From the NCBI RefSeq assembly GCF_011074795.1, contig NZ_JAAMPF010000001.1, positions 1 through 64,000 of the forward strand: a stretch of 64,000 bases of DNA, in the 5' to 3' direction. Numbering within the stretch: position 1 is the first letter of the stretch; each line of letters starts with the position of its first letter. The translations under genes were made by a program, and so were the position numbers. This DNA is from Marinobacter salicampi. Lineage in GTDB: Bacteria; Pseudomonadota; Gammaproteobacteria; Pseudomonadales; Oleiphilaceae. The notes beneath the pieces were generated by a model that did no database searches, was not told where the DNA came from, and saw only the letters and a list, made by a program, of their open reading frames with translations. Below are positions 55,684 to 64,000 of this stretch, one piece after another.

Positions 55684-56379
55684 TCAACGTTTGATTTCCC
55701 GTTTTTCGTAAACCGTCTCGATGCTGGTGCCGTTCCAAAGATAGCCGAAGTGGTTCGCCTGAATCACCGAGTGCAGCACGCGCGGTGTGAGGAGGGCATA
55801 GCAGTCTATGCCAGTATGGCGAACCGACTGGTAGAAAATCGCTTCGCGGCCGTCGTGCTTGGCGCGCAGGCCAAGTTTCCGGGATACACTGTAATCATCT
55901 GGTGCATAGTACCCATGGCTCAGCCACTCTTCACCCCGAATATCAACACCGGTCGCGCTGAAGTCTGCTTTCAGGCAACGCATGTTGATGTCCTGGGCCT
56001 CCATGCGGGTGTACCCAAGCCATTTCTGCATGTGATACACGGTTTCATCGATAGCGCCAATTTTTTCCCGGGCACAGTAGAAAACGCCGAAATCACCATT
56101 GCTGAATCGGCTGCCGTCGGGATTGAGGTGAGTGAAGGGTGCCAGCGCATAGTGAAAGCCCCGTATCCCGAAGGGCCGCTCGCCCGCGGGCACCAGACTG
56201 ATCTCGCCGAGATCGTTTCTGATCCGCGGGTTGACCCTGGCCTGAACCGCATACAGCGCCTCGAAGCTGGACTGGTCAGCCACGTCATCGAACAGGGACA
56301 CTGGCGGATACTTGCTGGGCACCATCCGGTAGGCTTTCTGGTGCACCAGCGAAGTGAGTGCAGGTTGGGGTCCGGCCAT
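55684..56379 (-). CDS. RES-domain toxin
   Basis: A 231-residue protein of the RES family. The conserved elements are the arginine in AYRMVPSKYPP, the tyrosine and glutamate in FGVFYCAREKIGAIDETVYHM, and later serine-bearing strands. Known RES toxins either destroy NAD+ (MbcT) or ADP-ribosylate phosphoribosylpyrophosphate synthetase (ParT). The ATG at 56379 overlaps the antitoxin stop as TAATG. It is longer than the minimal RES domain, with about 35 extra N-terminal residues. The target is not known here. Confidence 0.88.
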   Translation of the reverse strand: MAGPQPALTSLVHQKAYRMVPSKYPPVSLFDDVADQSSFEALYAVQARVNPRIRNDLGEISLVPAGERPFGIRGFHYALAPFTHLNPDGSRFSNGDFGVFYCAREKIGAIDETVYHMQKWLGYTRMEAQDINMRCLKADFSATGVDIRGEEWLSHGYYAPDDYSVSRKLGLRAKHDGREAIFYQSVRHTGIDCYALLTPRVLHSVIQANHFGYLWNGTSIETVYEKREIKR

Positions 56380-56795
56380 TACCACCACCCGCCACGGGCG
56401 GCATCGACGTGTCTGAAGACGTCGATCAGGTCCTCCATGCGCCCGCTCTTCATGATGTCCATGGCAGAGCGACCCTGAAACCAGACATGATCATTTGGCC
56501 GTCGCACCCAGCTATAGACGGACTCCGGTTCAGTGAGGATCAGTCTCAGGCCGGCATGGATGTTGAGAATATAGGAAAGCCGGTCAGCCAGGTCCAGGGT
56601 GACCTTCACGCTCTCGGGGGTTTTTTGCATGCGATAGAAAGTCGAGCGGGGCAACTGACCCAGCAGTGCGCGTTTCTCATCCTCCGAGCATGACCACTTA
56701 TCCAGGATGTTCAGAACCACCGGAATAGAAGTGCGGATGTGTTGCTCATCCGTATCGGGTACCGACTCAATGACTCGCGGATTACGGGAATTCAT
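56379..56795 (-). CDS. Xre/MbcA/ParS-type antitoxin
   Basis: A 138-residue protein with an N-terminal helix-turn-helix region (about 30-75, ILDKWSCSEDEKRALLGQLPRSTFYRM) and a C-terminal DUF2384 domain that ends PNDHVWFQGRSAMDIMKSGRMEDLIDVFRHVDAARGGWW (split here as the family C-terminal block). It precedes its toxin, the usual order. GAGGAGACCTCC gives a strong start. A 24-bp palindrome lies 35 bases upstream, where an autoregulating antitoxin would bind. Confidence 0.88.
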   Translation of the reverse strand: MNSRNPRVIESVPDTDEQHIRTSIPVVLNILDKWSCSEDEKRALLGQLPRSTFYRMQKTPESVKVTLDLADRLSYILNIHAGLRLILTEPESVYSWVRRPNDHVWFQGRSAMDIMKSGRMEDLIDVFRHVDAARGGWW

Positions 56796-56829
56796 GGAGG
56801 TCTCCTCAAGCTTGTGTGTACCATTCTAG

Positions 56830-56853
56830 ATTAAATTCAGATCTGAGTCTAAT
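56830..56853. promoter_or_regulatory. Candidate antitoxin operator
   Basis: A symmetric element: ATTA, three bases, TCAGATCTGA (perfect palindrome), three bases, TAAT; 20 of 24 positions are paired. It is placed 35 bases upstream of the antitoxin start. Confidence 0.5.
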
Positions 56854-56971
56854 GTTGGACTGGAGTCAGCGAAGGTTCCATGGGTTGAGGGCAACCTGCT
56901 GGTGATAGGAGCTCTGCATTGACCCACACGGATAGCTGAGTAAGCTGGCACAAACCAAGAGGTACTTAATT

Positions 56972-57235
56972 ATGGAACAAGACAGCGAGAATCAGCCGCA
57001 ACAGGATCCCCGTGACGCACCGTTTGTGGTCGATACCGACCTGCTGACCAAAGACCAGTTGGAAGGGCTGGTTGATGAATATTGCACGCGCTTCCATGGT
57101 ACCAATGAGACAGAAAGCCCCTTCGCGGAGCGTGCCAGGGTCATCGCGGCCGTTGAAAAGGGTGACCTGGTGGTCTGGTTTGACCCGGTGGAAAACACAG
57201 CCGGTCTGGATCATCCTGTCCATCAAAACGACTAA
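56972..57235 (+). CDS. YheU family protein (UPF0270-like)
   Basis: An 87-residue acidic protein. The core (VDTDLLTKDQLEGLVDEYCTRF ... RARVIAAVEKGDLVVWFDPVENTAGL) follows the YheU/UPF0270 pattern with a 15-residue disordered N-terminal extension. The function is unknown. AGAGGT precedes the ATG. It is divergent from the antitoxin gene and 83 bases before the carboxylase gene. Confidence 0.78.
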   Translation: MEQDSENQPQQDPRDAPFVVDTDLLTKDQLEGLVDEYCTRFHGTNETESPFAERARVIAAVEKGDLVVWFDPVENTAGLDHPVHQND

Positions 57236-57318
57236 TACCTTTCCATAACCAATCCTAAGTTCTCCTAATACTCTTGCGACCTTAAGATGTTGGATATTTT
57301 CACGATTACGGGAACACC

Positions 57319-60300
57319 ATGGAAAAGAGCGTCAGTGACATTCTCATCGCCAATCGCGGCGAAATTGCTATACGAATAGCGCGCTCGCTGGCAGAAGGCG
57401 GCATTCGCACTGTCGGTGTTTATGCCAGAGATGATGCCGCGTCCTTGCATGTCCGCCGGGTTGATAAGGCTGTACCGCTCACTGGCACCGGTGCCTCCGC
57501 CTATCTCGACGGCGAGCAACTGATACAGGTGGCCCATGAAAATGGGTGCCAGGCTATCCATCCCGGTTACGGTTTTCTCAGTGAAAATGCCGAGTTTGCC
57601 GAGCAATGCCGGTCGGCCGACCTTATATTCATAGGGCCTTCGGCGGAATGCCTGGCGCTACTCGGAAACAAAGCCAGGGCTCGTGCTCTGGCCGAGGAAT
57701 GCGGTGTACCGCTGGCGGAAGGAACGGCTCACCCAGTGTCTCCTGAGGAGGCCATCGTGTTTCTGGAGGCCATGAAAGCCAGGTACGGCACAGGTGCTGG
57801 GGTAATGATCAAGGCACTGGCCGGTGGCGGAGGTCGTGGCATGCGACCGGTATCCGACCCGGCGCAGGTCGCCAACGCCTACCGGCAAAGTGCATCGGAA
57901 GCAGGCAAGGCCTTCGGCAACGAAAGCGTGTACGTCGAGCGTCTCATATCCCATGCCCGCCATATCGAAGTTCAGGTTCTTGGTGATGCGGAGGGAGCGG
58001 TTTCCCACCTCTGGGAGCGGGACTGTAGTCTTCAGCGTCGCCGTCAGAAACTGGTGGAGCTTGCTCCGGCCCCCGGCCTAAGCCCGGAACTGCGACGTGA
58101 CCTGATCGAGTCGTCCTTACGAATGGCCAAGGCCAGCGGCCTGCAGGGACTGGCCACTTTCGAATTTCTGCTGGATCTGGACACCGGCGGCTTCGTGTTC
58201 ATGGAAGCGAATCCCCGGTTACAGGTCGAGCACACCGTCACCGAAGCCTTGACCGGTGTAGACCTTGTGACAGTGCAGACCGCCCTTGCAACAGGACATG
58301 CTTTGGCGACCCTGGGGCTTGGCGGGCCTGCAGCCGAGCCACCTGACCGCATGGCGATTCAGCTGCGAATCAACCTCGAGTCCCTTCTTCCCGATGGCAC
58401 AGCAGTGCCCGCCAGCGGCACCATCGTGACCTACGAGCCACCCGGAGGGCCTGGGGTGAGGGTGGATGGCGCAGGCTACTCGGGCCTGGAAGTTTCTACC
58501 GAATACGACTCGTTACTGGCAAAGCTGGTGGTGTGTGGGCAGAGCGCCTTTCCCGCCGTGGTCAACAAGGCCTATCGGACGCTTTGCGAGTTTCGCCTGG
58601 AAGGCGTACCGAACAATTTACCGTTCCTGCGAAACCTTCTCAGCTTACCTGAGATGCAGACCTATGCAGTGTCCACGGCAACCGTTGCGGACAACCTCGA
58701 CCTTCTCAGCCAGGCCCGAACCAACGAACACCCCAGCCGTTACTTTGAAGCAATGCCATTGCCCGGTCCTGTTACCGAGCAGAAGACGGTTTACCCCGAG
58801 GGTGGCCACCCCGTACGTAGCCCCGTTCAGGGTAGAGTCGCGCGGTTATTTGCCGCAGCCGGAGACACGATTCAGGAAGGGCAACTGGTTGCCCTGGTGG
58901 AAGCTATGAAAATGGAATTCGAGGTCAAGGCAAGCGCTTCCGGAGAAGTGCTGGAAATGCTCTGCTCTGAGGGGGCTTCAGTCGGTCAGGATTGCCCCAT
59001 TCTGGTCATTCGTCCCGACCGGGACGCTGAGATAAACGTGGAGTCGGAGCTTGAAGTCGATCTTGACGCTATCCGCCAGGATCTGTCGGAGGTCCGGGAA
59101 CGGCATAGCAGACTTTACGACGACCAGCGTCCGGAGGCCGTGGCAAAAAGACGGCGTACCGGACAGCGGACCGCCCGTGAAAATGTGGATGACCTGCTGG
59201 ATGAGGGCTCTTTCGTGGAATACGGGGCTCTGGCATTGGCTGCAAGGCGCCGGCGCCACTCGGAAAAAGAGTTGATGGCTGTCAGTCCGGCAGACGGGCT
59301 GATCGCCGGTCTCGGCACTGTGAACGGCGGTCAGTACGGGGCTGAAACGGCCAGATGCATGGTGCTCGCCTATGATTACACGGTCTTTGCCGGTACTCAG
59401 GGGGTCATGAACCACAAGAAAACCGACCGCATGCTGCAACTGGCCAAGCGCTGGAGCCTGCCTCTGGTTCTGTTTGCCGAGGGCGGCGGCGGGCGGCCCG
59501 GCGATACAGATTTTACCGGCGTGGCCGGGCTTGATTGTCATACCTTTACTGCCATGGCGGCGTTGTCAGGCCAGGTGCCCCTGGTGGGTATTGCCGCAGG
59601 CCGTTGCTTCGCCGGTAACGCAGCATTGCTCGGCTGCTGTGACGTCATCATCGCGACCCGGAATGCCAGCATCGGAATGGCCGGGCCGGCGATGATTGAA
59701 GGTGGCGGGCTGGGGCGTTTTCGGGCGGAAGAAGTCGGGCCTGTGTCCGTTCAGGCGCCTAACGGCGTCGTTGACATCGTGGTGGAAGACGAGGCCGAAG
59801 CGGTGCAGGCGGCGAAGCGTTATCTCTCCTTCGCCCAGGGCCGCAAGACCGGTTGGGAGGCGCCGGATCAGCGGCTCCTTCGCCACCTGATACCAGAGAA
59901 CCGTTTGCGCGCCTACGATATGCGGCAAGTCATTGAGGCCCTTGCGGACGAAGCTTCCGTACTTGAGCTCCGGCGGGACTTTGCCCAGGGCATGATTACC
60001 TGCCTGGCACGGGTCGAAGGTCATGCTTTCGGCCTGATGGCTAACAATCCCAGGCACCTGGGTGGCGCTATAGATGCAGAGGCTGGCGATAAGGCGGCCC
60101 GGTTCATGCGATTGTGCGACGCCATGGGGCTGCCCATCCTCTCCCTGTGCGACACACCGGGCTTCATGGTGGGGCCAGAGGCGGAGAAGCAGGCTACGGT
60201 GCGTCACGTGTCGCGCATGTTCGTGACGGCGGCACGCCTGCAGGTACCCTTTTTTACCGTTGTGCTCCGAAAGGGGTACGGCCTGGGCGCCCAGGCCATG

Positions 60301-60642
60301 GCAGCCGGCAGTTTCCATTCGCCCATGTTCACCATTGGCTGGCCCAGCAGCGAGTTCGGTGCCATGGGTCTTGAGGGCGCGGTCAAGCTCGGGTTCGCCA
60401 AAGAGCTCGCAGCGGTTGAAGATGAACAGGAGCGCCAGGCGCTGTTCGAAAAGATGGTGTCCAAGGCCTATGAGCAAGGCAAGGGCATGAATATGGCCAG
60501 TTATCTGGAAATAGACGCGGTGATTGATCCCGCTGACACCCGTCGCTGGCTGATACGGGGGGTCGAGTCAATACCCGAAAGGAAACCCCACCAGCAAGCC
60601 GGCAGCGGCGTCATGCATGACCTGTTCATTGATACTTGGTAA
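57319..60642 (+). CDS. Single-chain biotin-dependent acyl-CoA carboxylase
   Basis: A 1107-residue fusion. Residues 1-450 are a biotin carboxylase with ILIANRGEIAIRIARSL, ATP-loop KALAGGGGRGMR and QVEHTVTEALTGVDLV. Residues about 495-565 are a biotinyl domain; Lys531 in VEAMKMEFEV is the biotin site. Residues about 585-1107 are a carboxyltransferase of the MccB/PccB type (GAETARCMVLAYDYTVFAGTQG, GYGLGAQAMAAGSFHSPMF). Normally these are two chains; the single-chain form is known as long-chain acyl-CoA carboxylase in some bacteria (from memory). It probably carboxylates an acyl-CoA rather than pyruvate, since no DUF-type pyruvate transcarboxylase is present. Substrate is uncertain. Confidence 0.9.
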   Translation: MEKSVSDILIANRGEIAIRIARSLAEGGIRTVGVYARDDAASLHVRRVDKAVPLTGTGASAYLDGEQLIQVAHENGCQAIHPGYGFLSENAEFAEQCRSADLIFIGPSAECLALLGNKARARALAEECGVPLAEGTAHPVSPEEAIVFLEAMKARYGTGAGVMIKALAGGGGRGMRPVSDPAQVANAYRQSASEAGKAFGNESVYVERLISHARHIEVQVLGDAEGAVSHLWERDCSLQRRRQKLVELAPAPGLSPELRRDLIESSLRMAKASGLQGLATFEFLLDLDTGGFVFMEANPRLQVEHTVTEALTGVDLVTVQTALATGHALATLGLGGPAAEPPDRMAIQLRINLESLLPDGTAVPASGTIVTYEPPGGPGVRVDGAGYSGLEVSTEYDSLLAKLVVCGQSAFPAVVNKAYRTLCEFRLEGVPNNLPFLRNLLSLPEMQTYAVSTATVADNLDLLSQARTNEHPSRYFEAMPLPGPVTEQKTVYPEGGHPVRSPVQGRVARLFAAAGDTIQEGQLVALVEAMKMEFEVKASASGEVLEMLCSEGASVGQDCPILVIRPDRDAEINVESELEVDLDAIRQDLSEVRERHSRLYDDQRPEAVAKRRRTGQRTARENVDDLLDEGSFVEYGALALAARRRRHSEKELMAVSPADGLIAGLGTVNGGQYGAETARCMVLAYDYTVFAGTQGVMNHKKTDRMLQLAKRWSLPLVLFAEGGGGRPGDTDFTGVAGLDCHTFTAMAALSGQVPLVGIAAGRCFAGNAALLGCCDVIIATRNASIGMAGPAMIEGGGLGRFRAEEVGPVSVQAPNGVVDIVVEDEAEAVQAAKRYLSFAQGRKTGWEAPDQRLLRHLIPENRLRAYDMRQVIEALADEASVLELRRDFAQGMITCLARVEGHAFGLMANNPRHLGGAIDAEAGDKAARFMRLCDAMGLPILSLCDTPGFMVGPEAEKQATVRHVSRMFVTAARLQVPFFTVVLRKGYGLGAQAMAAGSFHSPMFTIGWPSSEFGAMGLEGAVKLGFAKELAAVEDEQERQALFEKMVSKAYEQGKGMNMASYLEIDAVIDPADTRRWLIRGVESIPERKPHQQAGSGVMHDLFIDTW

Positions 60643-60651
60643 TGCCAGGGT

Positions 60652-60682
60652 GCGGGGCTTGGCCTGGCCGCCCCGCTGTTTT
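60652..60682 (+). terminator. Rho-independent terminator after the carboxylase gene
   Basis: GCGGGGC (60652-60658) pairs with GCCCCGC (60670-60676), with GGCC/GGCC inside the loop, followed by TGTTTT. Confidence 0.8.
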
Positions 60683-60764
60683 ACAGTGAATGAGTGAACC
60701 GGAAACAGCCAGGGAGAAGCCGCAGTACGTTCAACACCCACATCGGATTATGAGGGCAGGGACA

Positions 60765-61673
60765 ATGACAGGGAACGATAAAGTCACGCAGGACAAAGTC
60801 ACACTTAAAGACCCGAGAGATCAATACCCTCAACCGGAGTTCCAGAAACAGGACCAGGAACTGCCCGGACGCACGGAAGAGATGAAACCCGTTCCGGACC
60901 ACGGTGAGCAAGGCTACCGGGGATCGGGCAAATTAAAGGGTCTTTCAGCGCTGGTAACCGGTGGCGACAGTGGTATCGGTCGGGCAGTTGCGCTGGCCTA
61001 CGCCCGCGAAGGTGCCGACGTCGCGTTTACCTATCTGGAGGAGGATGACGATGCTGCGGAGACCAAGCGCCTGGTAGAGGAGGCCGGTTCCCGTGCGGTC
61101 TCGATCAAGATGGACCAGCGCAACCGTGACGCCTGCTACAACGCGATCCAGCGGTGCGTAGACGAACTGGGTGGCCTGGATATACTGGTCAATAATGCCG
61201 GCTACCAGATGAGCTACGAGTCGCTCATGGATATTCCCGACGAAGAAATCAGCGATATCTTTAGCGCCAACATCGAGTCCTTTTTCTTTCTGTCCAAGGG
61301 CGCGCTGAAACACCTGCCCGCCGGTGGCTCCATCATAAACACGGCGTCAATCAAGGCTTTCGAGCCCAGTCCGAACCTGGCCCACTATAGCGCCACCAAA
61401 GCGGCTATTCTGAATTTCACCCTGGCCCTGGCCGCCGAAGCCATCAAACAGGGGGTGAGGGTTAATGCGGTTGCCCCAGGCCCCGTCTGGACTCCGCTTA
61501 TTCCCTCGACATTTCCTGAAGACAAGGTGGCCGGCTTTGGTGGCAACACCCTGTTCAAGCGTCCGGCGCAGCCTGCGGAACTTGCTCCTGTCTATGTGTT
61601 CCTGGCGTCACCGGAAGCCAGCTACGTTACAGGCGAGGTTTACGGTGTTACCGGTGGCCGGCAGCAGATCTAG
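60765..61673 (+). CDS. SDR family oxidoreductase, YghA-like
   Basis: A 302-residue short-chain dehydrogenase. A disordered N-terminal extension (about 1-50, with KPVPDHGEQGYRGSGKLKG) precedes the Rossmann motif VTGGDSGIGRA, LVNNAGYQ, the catalytic serine in NTASIKAFEPSP and the YSATKAAILN tyrosine-lysine pair, then VNAVAPGPVWTPL. This matches the YghA/glucose-dehydrogenase-like subgroup. ATG 60765 has GGCAGGGACA upstream and is preferred over frames starting at 60690. The substrate is unknown. ligD follows after 38 bases. Confidence 0.9.
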   Translation: MTGNDKVTQDKVTLKDPRDQYPQPEFQKQDQELPGRTEEMKPVPDHGEQGYRGSGKLKGLSALVTGGDSGIGRAVALAYAREGADVAFTYLEEDDDAAETKRLVEEAGSRAVSIKMDQRNRDACYNAIQRCVDELGGLDILVNNAGYQMSYESLMDIPDEEISDIFSANIESFFFLSKGALKHLPAGGSIINTASIKAFEPSPNLAHYSATKAAILNFTLALAAEAIKQGVRVNAVAPGPVWTPLIPSTFPEDKVAGFGGNTLFKRPAQPAELAPVYVFLASPEASYVTGEVYGVTGGRQQI

Positions 61674-61711
61674 CCTGCAAGCCTTGTTATCAGCCAGGAA
61701 AGGGCGCATCC

Positions 61712-64000
61712 ATGACCGATAAGCTCAAGGAATACCGCCGCAAAAGGAATTTCGACAGCACCAGCGAGCCGTCCGGTAGTGACAATGTCGAGGACCAGGT
61801 TAAAGACCACGTCCAGGCCGGTGACAGCCTTTATGTGATGCACATGCATGCTGCCAGCCATGACCATTTTGACCTTCGGCTGGAGCAGGACGGCGTACTA
61901 AGGAGCTGGGCCCTGCCCAAGGGCCCGAGCCTCAAGCCGGGTGAGCGCAGGCTGGCGATGGAGGTGGAAGACCATCCTCTGGAATATGGCAAGTTCGAGG
62001 GGGTCATCCCGAAAGGGGAATACGGCGGCGGCACCTCCATGCTGTGGGACACCGGGCGCTGGCGGCTGATCGGCAAGAACCGGAAGGACAAACTGGACTT
62101 TGAACTCGAAGGCAAGAAGCTGTCAGGCAAGTGGACGCTGGTGAAAATGGCACCTAAAGCCTCTGGCCGCAAAAAGGACGACAACAGCTGGCTGCTGATC
62201 AAGCGCAAGGACGACGATAACCGAACCCTGAATCCCGACGATCGCAGTGTGGTGTCAGGGCGCACCATGGAGGAAATAGCCGAAGACAGGGATTCGGTCT
62301 GGCAAAATGGCGAAGCCCACAATAAACCCCGGGTACCGGAAGCCGCCAAGATTGAAAAAGCCAGCAAGAAAACCCTGCCCAAGGACCAGGCGCCGCAGCT
62401 TGCCACGCTGGTGGATGAGGCCCCGGCGGGCAACGATTGGGTGCATGAGATCAAATTTGATGGTTATCGGCTGCTGGCAAGGCTTGAGTCAGGGCGGGTC
62501 ACCATCTATACCCGTAACGGCAAGGACTGGACCGACCGCTTTCCCGATCAGGTCAAGATGCTTGAGCAATTGCCAGTCAAAAAAGCCCTGATTGACGGCG
62601 AGCTGGTGGCTTTTGACGCCGACGGCTCCAGCAGTTTCCGCAAGCTCCAGGATCGGCTGAGCACCAAGAAAGGTGCACGCAAAACAGACGACCTGGTCTA
62701 TCAGGTCTTCGATCTTCTGTATCTCGACGGTTATGATCTGCGCAGTACGCCGTTGCTTGAGCGCAAGCGGGCCCTCAAGCAGCTGCTTGAGGCAGGGCCT
62801 GACCTCAGCTCTATGGTGCGCTACTCGGACCACATCGAGGGGGGTGGAAAAGCCTTCTTTAACCAGGTCTGCGAACTGGGCCTGGAGGGCATGATTTCCA
62901 AACGGTCCGACGCCGCCTACAGGGCCGGCCGCAACCGGGGCTGGCTGAAAACCAAGTGCATCCACCAGGACGAGTTTGTTGTCGGGGGCTTCACGGCTCC
63001 TTCCGGGTCGCGCACCGGTTTCGGTTCGCTCCTGCTGGGTGCTTTTGGCAAGAAGGGCCTAGTCTATGCCGGCAAGGTGGGTTCCGGCTTTACCACTCGC
63101 CAGCTTAACCAGATCTACGAACGGCTTAGCAAACTGGAAACGTCCAGCTCTCCTTTTGAAGACAAGGTGCCTGACCAGGCCTCCGCCCGCTGGGTGAAGC
63201 CGGAACTGGTTGTTGATGTGGAATTTACTGAGCGAACCGGCAGCGGAGCCCTGCGCCATCCCGTATGCCGCGGGATAAGGGAAGACAAGGAGCCTGAGGA
63301 AGTCCAAGCCGGGGATGCCACCGGCACAGGGTCAGCGAGTGTCTCGAAAGACGAAACCCAGCCCCGACGTAGCAAAGGAGGGAGCCCCATGATTGCCGGT
63401 GTCGAACTCACTAATGCGGACAGGGTAATGTATCCGGAGCAGGGGATCACCAAGCTCGACCTGGCACGCTACTACGAGGATATCCAGGATTGGATACTGC
63501 CGCACCTTCGGGACCGTCCCCTCGCCCTGCTGCGCTGTCCCGAAGGCCGGGATACCGAATGTTTTTTCCAGAAGCACCCCGGCAAAACGTTCGCCAAGGG
63601 CGTCTCACGGGTGCCGGTGGAAGAGAAGAAAGGCGGCACTTCAGAATTTACCTATATCGACACGATCAGCGACATCATCGAACTGGTCCAGTTTGGTGTT
63701 CTGGAGTTCCATCCCTGGGGCAGCAAAATTAAAAACGTGGACAAGCCGGACATGGTCATCTTCGACCTGGACCCCGGCCCGGATGTGCCCTGGCGCCTGA
63801 TTGCCGACACCGCTTTTGTGCTGCGTGACAAACTTGAAGAGCTGGGGTTCACCGGCTTTACCCAGGCAACGGGCGGGAAGGGGCTCCATGTGGTGGTGCC
63901 CATAAAAACCACCGTTGACTGGGACACCGCAAAAGCCTTCGCCCATGAGGTTTCAAAGGCGCTGGCCCAGGAAAATCCGAAACAGCTGACCACCAATATG
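61712..64000 (+). CDS. ligD: ATP-dependent DNA ligase LigD, 3' end outside the window
   Basis: The first 763 codons are present and the frame is open at the window edge. The domain order is phosphoesterase, ligase, polymerase. The phosphoesterase motif is MHMHAASHDHFDLRLEQ through LPKGPSLKPG and PKGEYGGG (about 40-110). The ligase nucleophile is Lys248 in HEIKFDGYRLLAR, with a later GLEGMISKR and GWLKTK. After a linker near 530-560 the polymerase domain starts (LTNADRVMYPEQGITKLDLARYY) and contains FDLDPGP, two of its metal-binding aspartates. LigD with Ku repairs double-strand breaks by end joining. No Ku gene is in the window. AGGAAAGGG precedes the ATG. Confidence 0.95.
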   Translation, partial: MTDKLKEYRRKRNFDSTSEPSGSDNVEDQVKDHVQAGDSLYVMHMHAASHDHFDLRLEQDGVLRSWALPKGPSLKPGERRLAMEVEDHPLEYGKFEGVIPKGEYGGGTSMLWDTGRWRLIGKNRKDKLDFELEGKKLSGKWTLVKMAPKASGRKKDDNSWLLIKRKDDDNRTLNPDDRSVVSGRTMEEIAEDRDSVWQNGEAHNKPRVPEAAKIEKASKKTLPKDQAPQLATLVDEAPAGNDWVHEIKFDGYRLLARLESGRVTIYTRNGKDWTDRFPDQVKMLEQLPVKKALIDGELVAFDADGSSSFRKLQDRLSTKKGARKTDDLVYQVFDLLYLDGYDLRSTPLLERKRALKQLLEAGPDLSSMVRYSDHIEGGGKAFFNQVCELGLEGMISKRSDAAYRAGRNRGWLKTKCIHQDEFVVGGFTAPSGSRTGFGSLLLGAFGKKGLVYAGKVGSGFTTRQLNQIYERLSKLETSSSPFEDKVPDQASARWVKPELVVDVEFTERTGSGALRHPVCRGIREDKEPEEVQAGDATGTGSASVSKDETQPRRSKGGSPMIAGVELTNADRVMYPEQGITKLDLARYYEDIQDWILPHLRDRPLALLRCPEGRDTECFFQKHPGKTFAKGVSRVPVEEKKGGTSEFTYIDTISDIIELVQFGVLEFHPWGSKIKNVDKPDMVIFDLDPGPDVPWRLIADTAFVLRDKLEELGFTGFTQATGGKGLHVVVPIKTTVDWDTAKAFAHEVSKALAQENPKQLTTNM

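Noticed and set aside
55657..56478. 273-codon plus-strand frame over the RES toxin
   Set aside because: It is antisense to the RES toxin, whose conserved residues and overlapping antitoxin make the minus strand the coding one.
59566..60477. 303-codon minus-strand frame in the carboxyltransferase region
   Set aside because: It lies within a complete carboxylase gene on the plus strand and has no ribosome site or domain signal.

Overview
This window is the chromosome of a marine-type gammaproteobacterium, most likely Marinobacter or a close relative. The evidence is gene order and protein character: uup and fadBA-topA in Pseudomonas-like order, the full block gltA / sdhCDAB-sucAB-lpd-sucCD, smc-zipA-ligA, flgMN / flgA / cheVR, and a polar-flagellum style promoter layout. 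GC content looks moderate to high and even. I see no insertion sequence, prophage or CRISPR array. The genus is an inference; no 16S gene is present.

Layout. 1-5.1 kb: the 3' part of tRNA-Gly, a MOSC protein, Uup with an overlapping cysteine-rich unknown, a universal stress protein and a secreted helical unknown. 5.1-12.8 kb: the fadBA beta-oxidation operon, topA and a beta-hydroxyacid dehydrogenase. 12.9-26.3 kb: the TCA block, with gltA divergent from sdhCDAB-sucAB-lpd-sucCD. 26.4-32.2 kb: trpS, scpA-scpB-rluB, a GAF/GGDEF diguanylate cyclase and a GntR regulator. 32.2-39.1 kb: smc, zipA and ligA. 39.2-45.4 kb: a very large lipoprotein, a CBS protein, mnmC and a periplasmic cyclophilin. 45.4-50.2 kb: a motility region with an unusual MshEN-domain membrane protein, flgN, flgM, flgA, cheV and cheR. 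50.3-53.8 kb: a flavin reductase-like protein, 3-methyladenine glycosylase, a voltage-gated-type K+ channel, an HdeD-like protein and a VIT/CCC1 protein. 53.8-56.9 kb: tRNA-Ser(GGA) with a 143-bp duplication of its 3' end and downstream DNA, then acyP, azlD, azlC and a RES/Xre toxin-antitoxin pair. 56.9-64 kb: a YheU-like protein, a single-chain biotin-dependent acyl-CoA carboxylase, a YghA-like SDR and the 5' part of ligD.

How the genes work together. FadBA feeds acetyl-CoA into GltA and the SDH/OGDH/SCS block. Smc with ScpAB, Uup, TopA, LigA, LigD and Mpg cover chromosome maintenance. ZipA serves division. The flagellar genes carry recognisable promoters: a sigma-28 site before flgM, and a sigma-28 site before cheV that faces a sigma-54 site before flgA.

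Most of the window is ordinary core genome. The best candidates for something new are (i) the MshEN-TM-periplasmic protein at 45.7 kb, with four copies of a 7-mer in alternating orientation in its upstream region; (ii) the face-to-face flgA/cheV promoters; (iii) MnmC with an eroded methyltransferase active site; (iv) the toxin-antitoxin pair joined to an azlCD-acyP operon; and (v) the tRNA-Ser duplication. All family assignments come from reading the sequence and from memory of the families. No database search was run.
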